Assembly (NCBI RefSeq): GCF_900105805.1
Contig: NZ_LT629788.1
Location: 2,294,001 to 2,358,000, forward strand
Direction of reading: 5' to 3'
Length of the DNA: 64,000 nt
DNA from: Pseudomonas moraviensis
GTDB lineage: Bacteria; Pseudomonadota; Gammaproteobacteria; Pseudomonadales; Pseudomonadaceae
The translations under genes were made by a program, and so were the position numbers. Shown here one piece after another: positions 35,295 through 45,450 of the stretch. The notes below the pieces were generated by a model, which was given only the letters and a program-made list of their open reading frames with translations, did not search any database and was not told the origin of the DNA. Position 1 is the first letter of the stretch. Each line of letters begins with the position of its first letter.

Positions 35295-35810
35295 ATGTAC
35301 GGGAATGGCAGATTTGGCTTGACGCTTTTGGCTGGAGCATTGGCACTGAGCGGTTGTACTTCACTGTTTCAGGGTAAACAGTATCAATTTCCCCGGCCGG
35401 ATGAACCCTCGGCGACGGTCAGGCTTAAATATGAAAGCGGCACTAACCTCGATGCGATGACCTTCAACGAATCGGGATGTTACGCGGGCTTCACGCCTTT
35501 GCCCTATACCGAGGGTTTTATCCAATCGCCGGTAGCTGTCGACAAAGAGCTGGTTTTGACTTACCGGCAAACAGTTGGTGGAAAGTTTTGCCAGATACCC
35601 TTCTCTTTCACCCCTCAGGCTGGGGCCAGCTATACGTTGAAGTCGGGCTACTGGACTGAACCCAAGGCTGGCCTTCTCCCGATCTTCACCTTCAATCAAC
35701 AATACTGCGGCCTGGGCGTAGTCAAAAAAATCGGATCTCAGGAAAGCATCGAACCCATCAAGCAACTGCGTATCAAAACCGCTTTTGCATGCCTCAGATT
35801 CGTCGAGTGA
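35295..35810 (+). CDS. putative lipoprotein
   Basis: A 171-aa envelope protein with a clear lipobox (ALALSGC, Cys21) and an AGGAG SD. The mature part contains four further Cys (ESGCYAGF, KFCQIPF, QYCGLGV, FACLRF), which may form disulphides in the periplasm, and is mostly beta-like. Family unknown. Confidence 0.8.
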   Translation: MYGNGRFGLTLLAGALALSGCTSLFQGKQYQFPRPDEPSATVRLKYESGTNLDAMTFNESGCYAGFTPLPYTEGFIQSPVAVDKELVLTYRQTVGGKFCQIPFSFTPQAGASYTLKSGYWTEPKAGLLPIFTFNQQYCGLGVVKKIGSQESIEPIKQLRIKTAFACLRFVE

Positions 35811-35922
35811 AAACAACAACCTGCCTCGCTCGGCGCCCAGTAAAGAACATCGTGGTCCATCATTCTGCGGTGGCCCTTTGTAGCTGGGAGCCGACACTCG
35901 ACAATACTTCGCTGGCGACCGT

Positions 35923-36312
35923 TTACTGGCTGGAAACACCTTGGCGCTTGGCATATTCCTGCGAGAGGCTCTGGGCGGTTTGTTGAGCATATTCAATACA
36001 GGGTTCAATTCTGCTTCGCACTCGAATTTCCTCGATAGCGGCGATTTGCGCGCTCTCGGTCAGGCACTTTTCAACCAGGGCGCTCGCGAGCGGCAAAGAC
36101 ACTGCTGGCAACGACGGAATAAATTCCCGGACAAAATCGGCAGCACTGGCAAGCCGGTTGGCATCGGTTGCAAAGGCCCACTCGCGCAGACTCACGTCAT
36201 GCAGGTTGCCGCCTTGATCCCAGCCGTCGGCAAAACGGTCTGTTTTTCCGCAAGCGCCCAGCACGCCGCAAACCACTAAGACAAGCAATCCATTCAGCGT
36301 TTTCACAAACAT
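35923..36312 (-). CDS. small putative lipoprotein
   Basis: A 129-aa protein with signal peptide and lipobox (VVCGVLGACGK). The mature part is helical with two Cys (VEKCLTESAQ, IEPCIEYAQQ) and a basic C-terminus. It resembles small Pseudomonas lipoproteins of unknown role. It is convergent with the preceding lipoprotein gene. Confidence 0.72.
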   Translation of the reverse strand: MFVKTLNGLLVLVVCGVLGACGKTDRFADGWDQGGNLHDVSLREWAFATDANRLASAADFVREFIPSLPAVSLPLASALVEKCLTESAQIAAIEEIRVRSRIEPCIEYAQQTAQSLSQEYAKRQGVSSQ

Positions 36313-36415
36313 CGGTACTCACTGTATTCAGACTGAAAAATGAAGAGCTGCAAATGATAGCAATATGATTGCATTTGCGTGCACAGAATCAGATCCGATG
36401 AAAAGATGCCACCTC

Positions 36416-37309
36416 TTACATCCGATGCTGCTCCAGCAAAAAATCCACAAACAACCGCACCCGCACCGGCATCGCCGCGCCGCCGACGAACACCGCATGA
36501 ATCGGTTCCTCATCACCGGGGTTCCAGGTTTGCAGCAGCGCAATCAAATCCCCGCGCTGCAAGTCTTCCCTGACGGTGAACTCGCCAATCCGCGCAATGC
36601 CTGCACCGAGTCTGGCGAACTGGGCCAGTGCTTCGCCGCTGCTGCATTCGATGTTGCCGCTGACTTTCAGCGAGAACTCCTTGCCGTCGCGGATAAACGG
36701 CCAGTTGGCTTCGGCGCGGCGGAAGTTGAAGCGCAGGCAGTTGTGCTTGAGCAGGTCTTCCGGTTCGAGAGGTGTGCCGTGGCGTTTCAGGTAGTCGGAC
36801 GATGCGACCACGACCTGGCCGGTGTGGCCGAGCCGGCGTGCGGTCAACGGGCTGTCGGGCAGATGGCCGAAGCGTATGGCGACATCCGCCTGGCCAGCGA
36901 GGATGTCGACTACTTCGTCGCCGAGGCTGAGGTCGACGACGATGTTCGGGTAACGGGTGGTGAAGGCTGCGACCAGCGGCACAATGGCCAGCCGTCCATG
37001 GCCAAGGGCGGCACTGACGCGCAAGCGGCCCTTGGGTACGCCTTGATCGGTGATGGCCCCTTCCACTTCGTCCATGTCGGCGAGAATCCGCCGGGCACCG
37101 CGCAGGAAGGCCTCGCCTTCGGCGGTAAACGTCAGCGCGCGGGTGGTGCGCAGCAACAGACGAGTGCCGAGTCGCTGTTCGGCGCGGGCGATGATTCGAC
37201 TGACCGCCGAAGGCGTCAGCCCCAATGCACGCGCCGCTGCTGAGAGGCTGCCCTCCTGCGCCACGGTGACGAACACGCTCATTTCCCCTGATCTGCCGTT
37301 GAAGTCCAT
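36416..37309 (-). CDS. LysR-family transcriptional regulator
   Basis: A 297-aa CrgA-type LysR protein (LSAAARALGLTPSAVSRIIA, RLLLRTTRALTFTAEGEAF; effector-domain part GRLRVSAALGHGRLAIVPLV). An AGAGG SD precedes the start. It is divergent from the MFS gene at 37405 with a 95-bp shared promoter region containing ACGATGGATCGT at 37362-37373, a candidate site. It probably regulates the MFS gene. Confidence 0.9.
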   Translation of the reverse strand: MDFNGRSGEMSVFVTVAQEGSLSAAARALGLTPSAVSRIIARAEQRLGTRLLLRTTRALTFTAEGEAFLRGARRILADMDEVEGAITDQGVPKGRLRVSAALGHGRLAIVPLVAAFTTRYPNIVVDLSLGDEVVDILAGQADVAIRFGHLPDSPLTARRLGHTGQVVVASSDYLKRHGTPLEPEDLLKHNCLRFNFRRAEANWPFIRDGKEFSLKVSGNIECSSGEALAQFARLGAGIARIGEFTVREDLQRGDLIALLQTWNPGDEEPIHAVFVGGAAMPVRVRLFVDFLLEQHRM

Positions 37310-37404
37310 TCGTGCCTCTTACGCAAAGGTGATTGCCAAAATCGCCATCTACCGCCTGAAAACGATGGATCGTAGCATTGGCGGCATAGATGAGGAGACT
37401 TTCC

Positions 37405-38571
37405 ATGCGTATCAATCCACCACTTGTTGCACTCGCTGTCGGCGCCTTTGGCATCGGCGTCACCGAGTTCGCGCCGATGGGCATGTTGCCCGGCATCGCT
37501 GCCGATCTCGGCGTTTCCATTCCCGCTGCGGGGTTGTTGGTCAGTGCCTACGCTTTGGGCGTGCTGCTCGGCGCACCGCTGATGACCCTGACCACCGGCA
37601 AAATCCCTCGGCGCTATCTGCTGATCGGGCTGATGGCGATTTTCACCCTGGGCAATCTGATGTCGGCGCTGGCCACCGATTACTCCAGCCTGATGGTCGC
37701 CCGGGTGATCACCTCGCTCAATCACGGTGCGTTCTTCGGGGTTGGCTCGGTGGTTGCCGCCAGCGTGGTCGCGCCAGAGAAACGTGCCGGCGCCGTGGCG
37801 GCAATGTTCATGGGCCTGACGTTGGCGACTATCGGCGGTGTGCCGCTGGCGGCCTGGTTTGGTGAGCTGCTTGGCTGGCGCACAGCGTTCTGGGGCATTA
37901 CCGGTCTCGGCGTGCTGACCATGATCGCCTTGTGGTTCGCCCTGCCCAATCTGAAAGCAGAGCCAGGCGCGGGTGCGCTGGCGGAAATTCGTGTATTGGG
38001 CCGAGGTCCGGTGTTGGCTGCGCTGGCCCTGACGGTGGTCGGTTCAAGTGCGATGTTCACGGTATTTACCTACATCGCGCCGATCCTCAGCAGCGAGACC
38101 CACGCCTCCGCCGCGTTCATCACGGCGATGCTGGTGCTGTTCGGGATCGGCTTGACGCTGGGCAATATGTGGGGCGGCAAGGCTGCCGACCGTTCGATCG
38201 ATCGCACCCTGATTGTGTCGCTGAGCGCATTGATTGTGGTGTTGCTGGCGTTCACTGTGCTGATGCGCTGGCCACTGCCGGCCGCCGTGGCCATTCTGAT
38301 CTGGGGCATCGCCAGCTTCGCCCTGGTGCCACCGCTGCAAATGCGCGTGATGGACGCGGCCAAGGACGCGCCCAATCTGGCTTCGGCGGTAAACATCGGT
38401 GCGTTCAACTTCGGCAACGCCATCGGCGCAGCACTGGGCGGCGCGGTGATCAACGCAGGCCTGGGTTACCCGGCGATTTCCCTGGCCGGCGCGGCGATGG
38501 CCGGTCTGGGCCTGCTGATGGTGCTGGCGTTTGCCTGGCGCTCCAGAGCCAGTGCCGCTGCGCTGGCGTGA
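37405..38571 (+). CDS. MFS transporter, AraJ/YdhP-like DHA1 family
   Basis: A 388-aa twelve-helix exporter-type MFS protein. The first helix reads VGAFGIGVTEFAPMGMLPG, followed by VSAYALGVLLGAPLMTLTTG and the basic loop GKIPRRYLL; such proteins export sugars, arabinose-like compounds or drugs. I chose 37405 over 37390 because of GAGGAGACT upstream. It is convergent with xylR and its link to pentose metabolism is only positional. Confidence 0.87.
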   Translation: MRINPPLVALAVGAFGIGVTEFAPMGMLPGIAADLGVSIPAAGLLVSAYALGVLLGAPLMTLTTGKIPRRYLLIGLMAIFTLGNLMSALATDYSSLMVARVITSLNHGAFFGVGSVVAASVVAPEKRAGAVAAMFMGLTLATIGGVPLAAWFGELLGWRTAFWGITGLGVLTMIALWFALPNLKAEPGAGALAEIRVLGRGPVLAALALTVVGSSAMFTVFTYIAPILSSETHASAAFITAMLVLFGIGLTLGNMWGGKAADRSIDRTLIVSLSALIVVLLAFTVLMRWPLPAAVAILIWGIASFALVPPLQMRVMDAAKDAPNLASAVNIGAFNFGNAIGAALGGAVINAGLGYPAISLAGAAMAGLGLLMVLAFAWRSRASAAALA

Positions 38572-38584
38572 GCCATTTGCAGCG

Positions 38585-39760
38585 CTACGCCCCGCCCTGC
38601 TGATACTCGCGGGGCGTGCAGCCGAACTCGCGACGGAACACCGTGTGCAGGTACTGCGCCGATTTGAAGCCGCAGGCCTGGGCAATGTCGGCAATCGCCG
38701 CATCGGTATTCTTCAAGCCGCTGGTGGCCGCTGCGAGTTTGAAACGCAGAATCTCGTCATGCACGCTGCAACCGCGCTCGGCGCGGAAATGCGCTTCCAG
38801 CGACGAGCGCGACACGCCGACATACGCCGCCACTTGCGCGGTCTTGATGCCCTGACAGGCATATTGGCGGATGAACAGCAGCGCTTGCATGACGTAGGGA
38901 TTGCCCAGCGGTTGGTGCAGACTCGATACCTGTACGTTGACCGCGTCCGGCGGAATCAGGATTTGCGTGCCGGTGGACGGCATGCCGTGGAGCATCTGGT
39001 GCAGCAACTGCGCGGCGGTGCGGCCCATGGTTTCGGTGCCCTGAATCACCGAACTCAGCGGCACGCGAGTCAGGCTGCGGGTCAGCGGGTCGTTGTCGAT
39101 GCCGATCAGCGCGACCTGCTCGGGCACGGCAATGCCGGCGGTCAGGCAGGCTTGCAGCAATTGCCGGGCGCGGGCGTCGCTGACGGCGATGATGCCGATC
39201 GGTTTGGGCAGGCTGTGCAGCCAGGCGATCAGTTGTTCGACGGCGCTGTCCCACAGCGGTGCGCTGGTGCCCATGCCGCGATAGATCTCGGCGTGCAGGC
39301 CGTCGCGCTGCATCAGTTTGCGGAAGGCTTTTTCCCGCTCCTGCGCCCAGCGATTGGCCTGCGCCTGCGGCAGACTGAAACAGGCAAAGCGCTGCAACCC
39401 CGCCTCGACCAGATGCGAGTAAGCCAGAGTGATCAAAGCGTTGTTGTCAGTGGCGACGTAGGGAATCGCTTTCGGATAGGCGCGCGCATCCTCGTAGGAG
39501 CCGCCCACCGCCACCACCGGCAAGTGAATGTCGGCCAGCGCCTCGCCGATCAGCGGATCGTCAAAGTCGGCAATGATGCCGTCACCCTGCCAGCGGTCGA
39601 TGCCCTTCAAGCGGCAGAGAAAATCCTCTTCCAGAAACAAGTCCCAGGAAGCGCGAGTGCTGCTCAGGTAGTTGCCGATGCCGCTGATGATCCCACGGTC
39701 ATAGATCTTGCTGCCGTTGAACAACAGGGCGATGCGGTGCACGGGCGGTAGGCTTTTCAT
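38585..39760 (-). CDS. xylR: xylose operon regulator XylR
   Basis: A 391-aa regulator of the E. coli XylR type. A LacI/periplasmic-binding-like N-terminal sensor ([54 protein letters not shown]) is joined to a C-terminal AraC helix-turn-helix ([40 protein letters not shown]). It is divergent from xylA across a 286-bp region containing a REPIN. It should activate xylAFGH when D-xylose is bound. Confidence 0.93.
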   Translation of the reverse strand: MKSLPPVHRIALLFNGSKIYDRGIISGIGNYLSSTRASWDLFLEEDFLCRLKGIDRWQGDGIIADFDDPLIGEALADIHLPVVAVGGSYEDARAYPKAIPYVATDNNALITLAYSHLVEAGLQRFACFSLPQAQANRWAQEREKAFRKLMQRDGLHAEIYRGMGTSAPLWDSAVEQLIAWLHSLPKPIGIIAVSDARARQLLQACLTAGIAVPEQVALIGIDNDPLTRSLTRVPLSSVIQGTETMGRTAAQLLHQMLHGMPSTGTQILIPPDAVNVQVSSLHQPLGNPYVMQALLFIRQYACQGIKTAQVAAYVGVSRSSLEAHFRAERGCSVHDEILRFKLAAATSGLKNTDAAIADIAQACGFKSAQYLHTVFRREFGCTPREYQQGGA

Positions 39761-39787
39761 TCAGGATCCGGAGTTTGCGTCAGGCCA

Positions 39788-39859
39788 TTCGCGAGCAGGC
39801 TCGCTCCCACGGTTTTATGAACGACACACATTCAGTGTGGGAGCGAGCCTGCTCGCGAA
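39788..39859. repeat. REPIN (GTGGGAGCGAGCC type)
   Basis: Inverted arms TTCGCGAGCAGGCTCGCTCC... at 39788-39810 and complement at 39837-39859, with a 26-bp spacer. It lies between divergent xylR and xylA, close to xylR. The rest of the intergenic region presumably holds the xyl promoter; no certain boxes were found. Confidence 0.9.
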
Positions 39860-40046
39860 AGCGGTCTCAAATTTTTTTGTACTGTTCCGGGCCGCCTTGT
39901 CGCGGCGACGATGGACACAGACTAGGCGCGAAGCCGCTGAAGCTCAATACGCAAAATCGCACTCGCTGTTGAGGCTTTTCATAATAAGCAGGCAAGGGGC
40001 CGTTGCTAGTATCGAGACACCGCCAAGAACAACAAGGACAAGGTCC

Positions 40047-41363
40047 ATGCAGTATTTCCCCAATATCGAGCCGGTTCGCTACGAAGGCCCGAACAGTGAT
40101 TCGCCCCTCGCTTTCCGTCACTACGACGCCAATAAACTGATCCTCGGCAAGCCGATGCGCGAACACCTGCGCATGGCCGCCTGCTACTGGCACACCTTCG
40201 TCTGGCCGGGCTCCGATGTGTTCGGCGCCGGCACCTTCAAACGCCCATGGCATGGCAGCGGCGAGCCGATGCAGCTGGCCATCGGCAAGGCTGAGGCGGC
40301 GTTCGAGTTTTTCAGCAAACTGGGCATCGATTACTACTGCTTTCATGACACGGACGTCGCCCCCGAGGGCAACTCGCTGAAGGAGTACCGCGAACACTTC
40401 GCGCAAATGGTCGATCGCCTCGAGCAGCATCAGGAACAGAGTGGCATCAAGCTGCTCTGGGGCACCGCCAACTGCTTCAGCAACCCACGCTTTGCTGCCG
40501 GTGCCGCGAGCAATCCCGACCCGGAAGTGTTCGCCTGCGCCGCCGCGCAAGTGTTCAGCGCGATGAACGCGACCCATCGCCTCAAGGGTTCCAACTACGT
40601 TCTGTGGGGTGGCCGCGAAGGTTACGAAACCCTGCTCAACACCGACCTGAAACGCGAGCGCGAACAACTCGGGCGCTTCATGCGCATGGTGGTCGAGCAC
40701 AAGCACAAGATCGGTTTCACCGGTGACCTGTTGATCGAGCCCAAGCCGCAGGAGCCGACCAAGCACCAGTACGATTACGACAGCGCCACGGTATTCGGCT
40801 TTCTCCAGCAGTACGGTCTGGAAAAGGAAATCAAGGTCAACATCGAAGCCAACCACGCGACCCTGGCCGGTCACAGCTTTCATCACGAAATCGCCACCGC
40901 CGCCTCCCTGGGGATCTTCGGCAGCATCGACGCCAACCGGGGCGATCCGCAGAACGGCTGGGACACCGACCAGTTCCCCAACAGCGTCGAGGAAATGACC
41001 CTGGCCACCTATGAAATCCTCAAGGCCGGCGGGTTCAAGAATGGCGGCTTCAATTTCGACTCCAAGGTGCGCCGTCAGAGTCTCGACGAGATCGACCTGT
41101 TCCACGGCCACGTTGGCGCCATGGACATCCTCGCCCTGTCGCTGGAACGCGCCGCTGCGATGATTGAGAACGATCAACTGCAAACCCTCAAGGATCAACG
41201 CTACGCCGGTTGGCGTCAGCCGTTCGGGCAAGCGGTCATGGCGGGCGACTTCAATCTCGAGTCGCTGGCCGAGCACGCGTTCACCAACGAGTTGAACCCG
41301 CAAGCCGTCAGTGGACGTCAGGAAATGCTCGAAAACATCGTCAATCGCTACCTCTATCGCTGA
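40047..41363 (+). CDS. xylA: xylose isomerase
   Basis: A 438-aa class II xylose isomerase converting D-xylose to D-xylulose. The start is at 40047 ([14 protein letters not shown]) with AAGGACAAGG upstream; the ORF begins far earlier without support. Signatures present are [32 protein letters not shown] with catalytic His, [34 protein letters not shown] and [19 protein letters not shown]. First gene of xylAFGH. No xylulokinase gene is in the window, so xylulose must be phosphorylated by a kinase encoded elsewhere. Confidence 0.97.
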   Translation: MQYFPNIEPVRYEGPNSDSPLAFRHYDANKLILGKPMREHLRMAACYWHTFVWPGSDVFGAGTFKRPWHGSGEPMQLAIGKAEAAFEFFSKLGIDYYCFHDTDVAPEGNSLKEYREHFAQMVDRLEQHQEQSGIKLLWGTANCFSNPRFAAGAASNPDPEVFACAAAQVFSAMNATHRLKGSNYVLWGGREGYETLLNTDLKREREQLGRFMRMVVEHKHKIGFTGDLLIEPKPQEPTKHQYDYDSATVFGFLQQYGLEKEIKVNIEANHATLAGHSFHHEIATAASLGIFGSIDANRGDPQNGWDTDQFPNSVEEMTLATYEILKAGGFKNGGFNFDSKVRRQSLDEIDLFHGHVGAMDILALSLERAAAMIENDQLQTLKDQRYAGWRQPFGQAVMAGDFNLESLAEHAFTNELNPQAVSGRQEMLENIVNRYLYR

Positions 41364-41376
41364 TCGCCAAGGAGCG

Positions 41377-41436
41377 CTGCCGACGCCACGACGCTGTGAC
41401 AATTGCACGACAATTCTGTGCCTGCGGCGTCGGCAG
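41377..41436 (+). promoter_or_regulatory. long-armed hairpin in the xylA-xylF intergenic region
   Basis: Perfect 11-bp arms CTGCCGACGCC / GGCGTCGGCAG enclose 38 nt containing GACAATT twice and GCAC...GTGC. No T run follows, so it is more likely an mRNA stability, processing or attenuation element than a terminator. Confidence 0.6.
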
Positions 41437-41510
41437 ATTCTCTACAGTTCTACCAGCCCGATTCATCGTCAGGCCGTGTCTTTCCAACAAAAATAAAAGG
41501 ACGCACCACC

Positions 41511-42512
41511 ATGAAGAACTTGAAACGTACGCTGTTGGCCAGTGCCCTGGCGTTGTTTGCCCTGCCGGTAATGGCTGACGCAACCCATCCGAAAATCGGT
41601 TTCTCCATTGATGACCTGCGTCTGGAACGCTGGTCGCGCGATCGCGATTACTTCGTCGCGGCGGCGGAAAAAATGGACGCCAAGGTCTTTGTACAATCAG
41701 CCGATGCCAACGAGCAGAAGCAGATTTCGCAGATCGAAAACCTCATCTCTCGCGGCGTCGACGTGATCGTCATCGTGCCGTTCAACGCCACCGTGTTGAC
41801 CAACGCCGTGGCCGAGGCGAAGAAGGCCGGGATCAAAGTGGTGTCTTATGACCGGCTGATCCTCAACGCCGACGTCGACGCCTACATTTCCTTCGATAAC
41901 GAAAAGGTCGGTGAGATGCAGGCCGGTGGCGTGCTGAAGGCCGCGCCCAAGGGCAATTACTTTCTGTTAGGTGGTGCGCCCACCGACAACAACGCCAAGA
42001 TCCTCCGTGAAGGCCAGATGAAAGTGCTGCAACCGGCCATCGACAAGGGCGATATCAAGATCGTCGGCCAACAGTGGGTCAAGGAGTGGAACCCGACCGA
42101 AGCGCTGAGCATCGTTGAAAACGCCCTGACCCGGAACAACAACAAAATCGACGGCATCGTCGCCTCCAACGACGCCACCGCCGGCGGCGCGATTCAGGCA
42201 TTGGCGGCGCAGCAACTGGCCGGCAAAGTGCCGATTTCCGGTCAGGACGCCGACCTCGCAGCCGTCAAACGGGTGATCGCCGGCACACAAACCATGACCG
42301 TGTACAAGCCGCTGAAACTCATCGCTTCCGAGGCAGCCAAGCTCTCCGTGCAACTGGCGCGCAACGAGAAACCGGCCTACACCTCGCAGTACGACAACGG
42401 CAGCAAAAAAGTCGACACCATCCTGCTCACGCCAACCCCGCTGACCAAGGACAACATCGACTTGCTCGAACAGGACGGTTTCTACACCAAGGCGCAGATC
42501 GCCGGGCAGTGA
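41511..42512 (+). CDS. xylF: D-xylose ABC transporter, periplasmic binding protein
   Basis: A 333-aa binding protein with a signal peptide (LLASALALFALPVMA) and AAAGGA SD. Mature-part signatures include HPKIGFSIDDLRLERWSRD, RGVDVIVIVPFNATVLTNAV, VVSYDRLILNADVDAYISFD and GIVASNDATAGGAIQALAAQ, typical of XylF. It delivers xylose to XylGH. A REPIN separates it from xylG. Confidence 0.96.
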   Translation: MKNLKRTLLASALALFALPVMADATHPKIGFSIDDLRLERWSRDRDYFVAAAEKMDAKVFVQSADANEQKQISQIENLISRGVDVIVIVPFNATVLTNAVAEAKKAGIKVVSYDRLILNADVDAYISFDNEKVGEMQAGGVLKAAPKGNYFLLGGAPTDNNAKILREGQMKVLQPAIDKGDIKIVGQQWVKEWNPTEALSIVENALTRNNNKIDGIVASNDATAGGAIQALAAQQLAGKVPISGQDADLAAVKRVIAGTQTMTVYKPLKLIASEAAKLSVQLARNEKPAYTSQYDNGSKKVDTILLTPTPLTKDNIDLLEQDGFYTKAQIAGQ

Positions 42513-42536
42513 TCAGGACGGTTTGTCCGAAACCCT

Positions 42537-42625
42537 TGTAGGAGTGAGCCTGCTCGCGATGGCGGCGGGTCAGCCAGCCGAGCAGTATCTGAACTGACGC
42601 TATCGCGAGCAGGCTCACTCCTACA
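42537..42625. repeat. REPIN inside the xyl operon
   Basis: Arms TGTAGGAGTGAGCCTGCTCG... at 42537-42560 and complement 42602-42625. It lies between xylF and xylG, where it could protect xylF mRNA from 3' decay and lower xylGH expression. Confidence 0.9.
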
Positions 42626-42663
42626 GGTCTGGTGTGTGAGTCCTTGGTATACGAGCCTTTTCC

Positions 42664-44220
42664 ATGTCCGACTATCTGCTGCAAATGAACGGCATCGTCA
42701 AAACCTTCGGCGGTGTCAAAGCGCTCAACGGCATCGACATCAAGGTCAGGCCCGGTGAATGCGTGGGCCTGTGTGGCGAAAATGGCGCTGGCAAGTCGAC
42801 GCTGATGAAGATCCTCTCGGCGGTCTATCCCCATGGCACCTGGGACGGTGAAATCCTCTGGGACGGGCAACCGCTCAGGGCGCAATCGATCAGCGAAACC
42901 GAAGCCGCCGGCATCGTCATCATTCATCAGGAACTGACCCTGGTTCCCGACCTGTCGGTGGCCGAGAACATCTTCATGGGCCATGAGCTGACGCTGCCCG
43001 GCGGGCGCATGAACTACCCGGCGATGATCCACCGTGCCGAAGCCTTGATGCGTGAGCTGAAAGTGCCGGACATGAATGTCTCGCTACCGGTTTCGCAATA
43101 CGGCGGCGGTTATCAGCAACTGGTGGAAATCGCCAAGGCCCTGAACAAACAGGCGCGTCTGCTGATCCTCGATGAGCCCTCCTCCGCCTTGAGCCGTTCG
43201 GAAATCGAGGTGCTGCTGGACATCATCCGCGACCTTAAGGCCAAGGGCGTCGCTTGCGTCTACATCTCGCACAAGCTCGATGAAGTTGCCGCCGTGTGCG
43301 ACACCATTTCGGTGATCCGCGACGGCAAACACATCGCCACCACCGCCATGGCCGACATGGACATCCCGCAGATCATCACGCAGATGGTCGGTCGCGAGAT
43401 GAGCAATCTCTACCCCAGCGAGCCGCACGAGATCGGCGAGGTGATTTTCGAGGCGCGCCACATTACCTGCTATGACGTCGACAACCCCAGGCGCAAACGG
43501 GTCGACGACATTTCCTTCAGCCTCAAACGCGGCGAGATTCTCGGCATTGCCGGGCTGGTCGGTGCCGGCCGGACCGAACTGGTCACCGCACTGTTCGGTG
43601 CCTATCCCGGCCGCCATGAAGGCGAAGTCTGGCTGCACGGCCAACCGATCGACACGCGCACGCCGCTGAAAGCGATCCGCGCCGGCCTGTGCCTGGTGCC
43701 CGAGGATCGCAAGCGCCAGGGCATCATTCCCGACCTCGGTGTCGGCCAGAACATCACCCTCGCCGTACTCGAAAACTATTCGAAAATGACCCGCATCGAT
43801 GCCGAAGCCGAACTGGGCTGCATCGACCGGGAAATCTCCCGCCTGCATCTGAAGACCGCAAGTCCGTCCCTGCCGATCACCAGTTTGTCGGGCGGTAACC
43901 AGCAGAAAGCCGTACTCGCCAAGATGCTCCTGGCCAAACCGCGCGTGCTGATTCTCGACGAACCGACCCGAGGCGTGGACGTCGGCGCCAAGTATGAGAT
44001 CTACAAGTTGATGGGCGCGCTCGCCGCTGAGGGCGTGTCGATCATCATGGTTTCGTCGGAACTGGCCGAAGTGCTCGGCGTGTCCGACCGCGTGCTGGTG
44101 ATCGGCGAAGGGCAGTTGCGCGGCGATTTCGTCAACCATGAACTGACCCAGGAACAGGTGCTCGCCGCCGCCCTCAGCCAGCCGGGCAGCCATAACAATA
44201 ATGATCGGAAAACCGCGTAA
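42664..44220 (+). CDS. xylG: D-xylose ABC transporter, ATP-binding protein
   Basis: A 518-aa sugar-type ABC ATPase with two nucleotide-binding halves. The first has [23 protein letters not shown] and the switch VYISHKLDE. The second has [11 protein letters not shown] (degenerate Walker A), [16 protein letters not shown], and [16 protein letters not shown]. This is the usual XylG/AraG/RbsA architecture. It abuts xylH with no gap. Confidence 0.96.
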   Translation: MSDYLLQMNGIVKTFGGVKALNGIDIKVRPGECVGLCGENGAGKSTLMKILSAVYPHGTWDGEILWDGQPLRAQSISETEAAGIVIIHQELTLVPDLSVAENIFMGHELTLPGGRMNYPAMIHRAEALMRELKVPDMNVSLPVSQYGGGYQQLVEIAKALNKQARLLILDEPSSALSRSEIEVLLDIIRDLKAKGVACVYISHKLDEVAAVCDTISVIRDGKHIATTAMADMDIPQIITQMVGREMSNLYPSEPHEIGEVIFEARHITCYDVDNPRRKRVDDISFSLKRGEILGIAGLVGAGRTELVTALFGAYPGRHEGEVWLHGQPIDTRTPLKAIRAGLCLVPEDRKRQGIIPDLGVGQNITLAVLENYSKMTRIDAEAELGCIDREISRLHLKTASPSLPITSLSGGNQQKAVLAKMLLAKPRVLILDEPTRGVDVGAKYEIYKLMGALAAEGVSIIMVSSELAEVLGVSDRVLVIGEGQLRGDFVNHELTQEQVLAAALSQPGSHNNNDRKTA

Positions 44221-45357
44221 ATGAATCAGGTCAAACAACTGTTCACCCGCTACAAGATGCTCGCGCTGGTATTTGCCGTGGTGCTGATCTGGCTGTTCTT
44301 CAGCTGGCAGACCGAGGGCGGCTTCCTCACCCCGCGCAACCTCTCCAACCTGCTGCGGCAGATGTCGATTACCGGAATTCTCGCCTGCGGCATGGTGCTG
44401 GTGATCATCAGCGGCGAGATCGATTTGTCGGTCGGCTCATTGCTCGGCCTGCTCGGTGGACTCGCGGCGATCCTCGACGTGGTCTATCACATTCCGCTGC
44501 TGGCGAATCTGAGTCTGGTTGCCCTGTGCGGGTTGGTCATCGGGCTTGCCAACGGCTACATGGCTGCGTATCTGCGCATACCGTCATTTATCGTCGGCCT
44601 CGGTGGCATGCTCGCGTTTCGCGGCATTCTGCTGGGGATCACCGGCGGCACTACCATCGCCCCGGTATCGCCGGAGCTGGTGTATGTCGGCCAGGGTTAT
44701 CTGCCCCACGCGATCGGCACCGGCCTGGGTATTGTGCTGTTCGTGCTGACGATTTTTCTGACCTGGAGACAGCGCCGCAACCGCGCCCTGCATGGCCTGG
44801 CGGCGCATTCGCTGGTGCGTGATGTTGTGCGCGTGCTGGTGATCGGCGCGGTGCTCGCTGGCTTCGTCCAGACCCTCAACAGCTATGACGGCATTCCGGT
44901 GCCGGTCCTGCTGTTGCTGATTCTGCTCGGCGTGTTCAGCTACGTCACCAGCCAGACCGTGTTCGGCCGCCGGGTCTATTCGGTCGGCAGCAACATGGAA
45001 GCGACGCGCCTGTCCGGGATCAACGTGCAGGCGGTCAAGCTGTGGATCTTCGGCATCATGGGCGTGATGTGCGCCCTAGCCGGCGTGGTCAACACCGCAC
45101 GCCTCGCAGCGGGCTCACCGTCGGCCGGGAGCATGGGCGAACTCGACGCCATCGCCGCCTGCTTCATCGGCGGCACCTCCATGCGCGGCGGCTCCGGCAC
45201 CGTCTACGGCGCCCTCCTCGGCGCATTGGTGATCACCAGCCTGGATAACGGCATGTCGATGCTCGACGTCGACAGTTACTGGCAGATGATCGTCAAGGGC
45301 AGCATTCTGGTGCTCGCGGTCTGGGTGGATGTGAGCACGCGCACGGCGCGGCGTTGA
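44221..45357 (+). CDS. xylH: D-xylose ABC transporter, permease
   Basis: A 378-aa permease with about ten membrane helices; motifs include GMVLVIISGEIDLSVGSLLG, GLVIGLANGYMAAYLRIPSF and VYSVGSNMEATRLSGINV, standard for the XylH/RbsC family. The ATG follows the xylG stop directly. Last gene of the operon; a terminator follows. Confidence 0.96.
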   Translation: MNQVKQLFTRYKMLALVFAVVLIWLFFSWQTEGGFLTPRNLSNLLRQMSITGILACGMVLVIISGEIDLSVGSLLGLLGGLAAILDVVYHIPLLANLSLVALCGLVIGLANGYMAAYLRIPSFIVGLGGMLAFRGILLGITGGTTIAPVSPELVYVGQGYLPHAIGTGLGIVLFVLTIFLTWRQRRNRALHGLAAHSLVRDVVRVLVIGAVLAGFVQTLNSYDGIPVPVLLLLILLGVFSYVTSQTVFGRRVYSVGSNMEATRLSGINVQAVKLWIFGIMGVMCALAGVVNTARLAAGSPSAGSMGELDAIAACFIGGTSMRGGSGTVYGALLGALVITSLDNGMSMLDVDSYWQMIVKGSILVLAVWVDVSTRTARR

Positions 45358-45387
45358 AACGTTGCAGGTGAGTTCGTAAAACGCCAA

Positions 45388-45415
45388 TGAGGCCTGATCG
45401 CAGGCCTCACTTTTT
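45388..45415 (+). terminator. Rho-independent terminator of the xyl operon
   Basis: TGAGGCCTG / CAGGCCTCA arms around ATCG, then C and five T, 30 bp after xylH. Also placed for the convergent hydrolase gene. Confidence 0.88.
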
Positions 45416-45450
45416 CCTATCAACGGCGTGAACCGTCTCTTGCGACTGGC

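Noticed and set aside
39867..41408. 513-aa open frame antisense to xylA
   Set aside because: Xylose isomerase motifs on the opposite strand are unmistakable; the antisense frame is a GC-rich codon-bias shadow with no domain.
43084..44238. 384-aa antisense frame in xylG
   Set aside because: No motif or SD; the ABC ATPase on the other strand has both nucleotide-binding halves intact.
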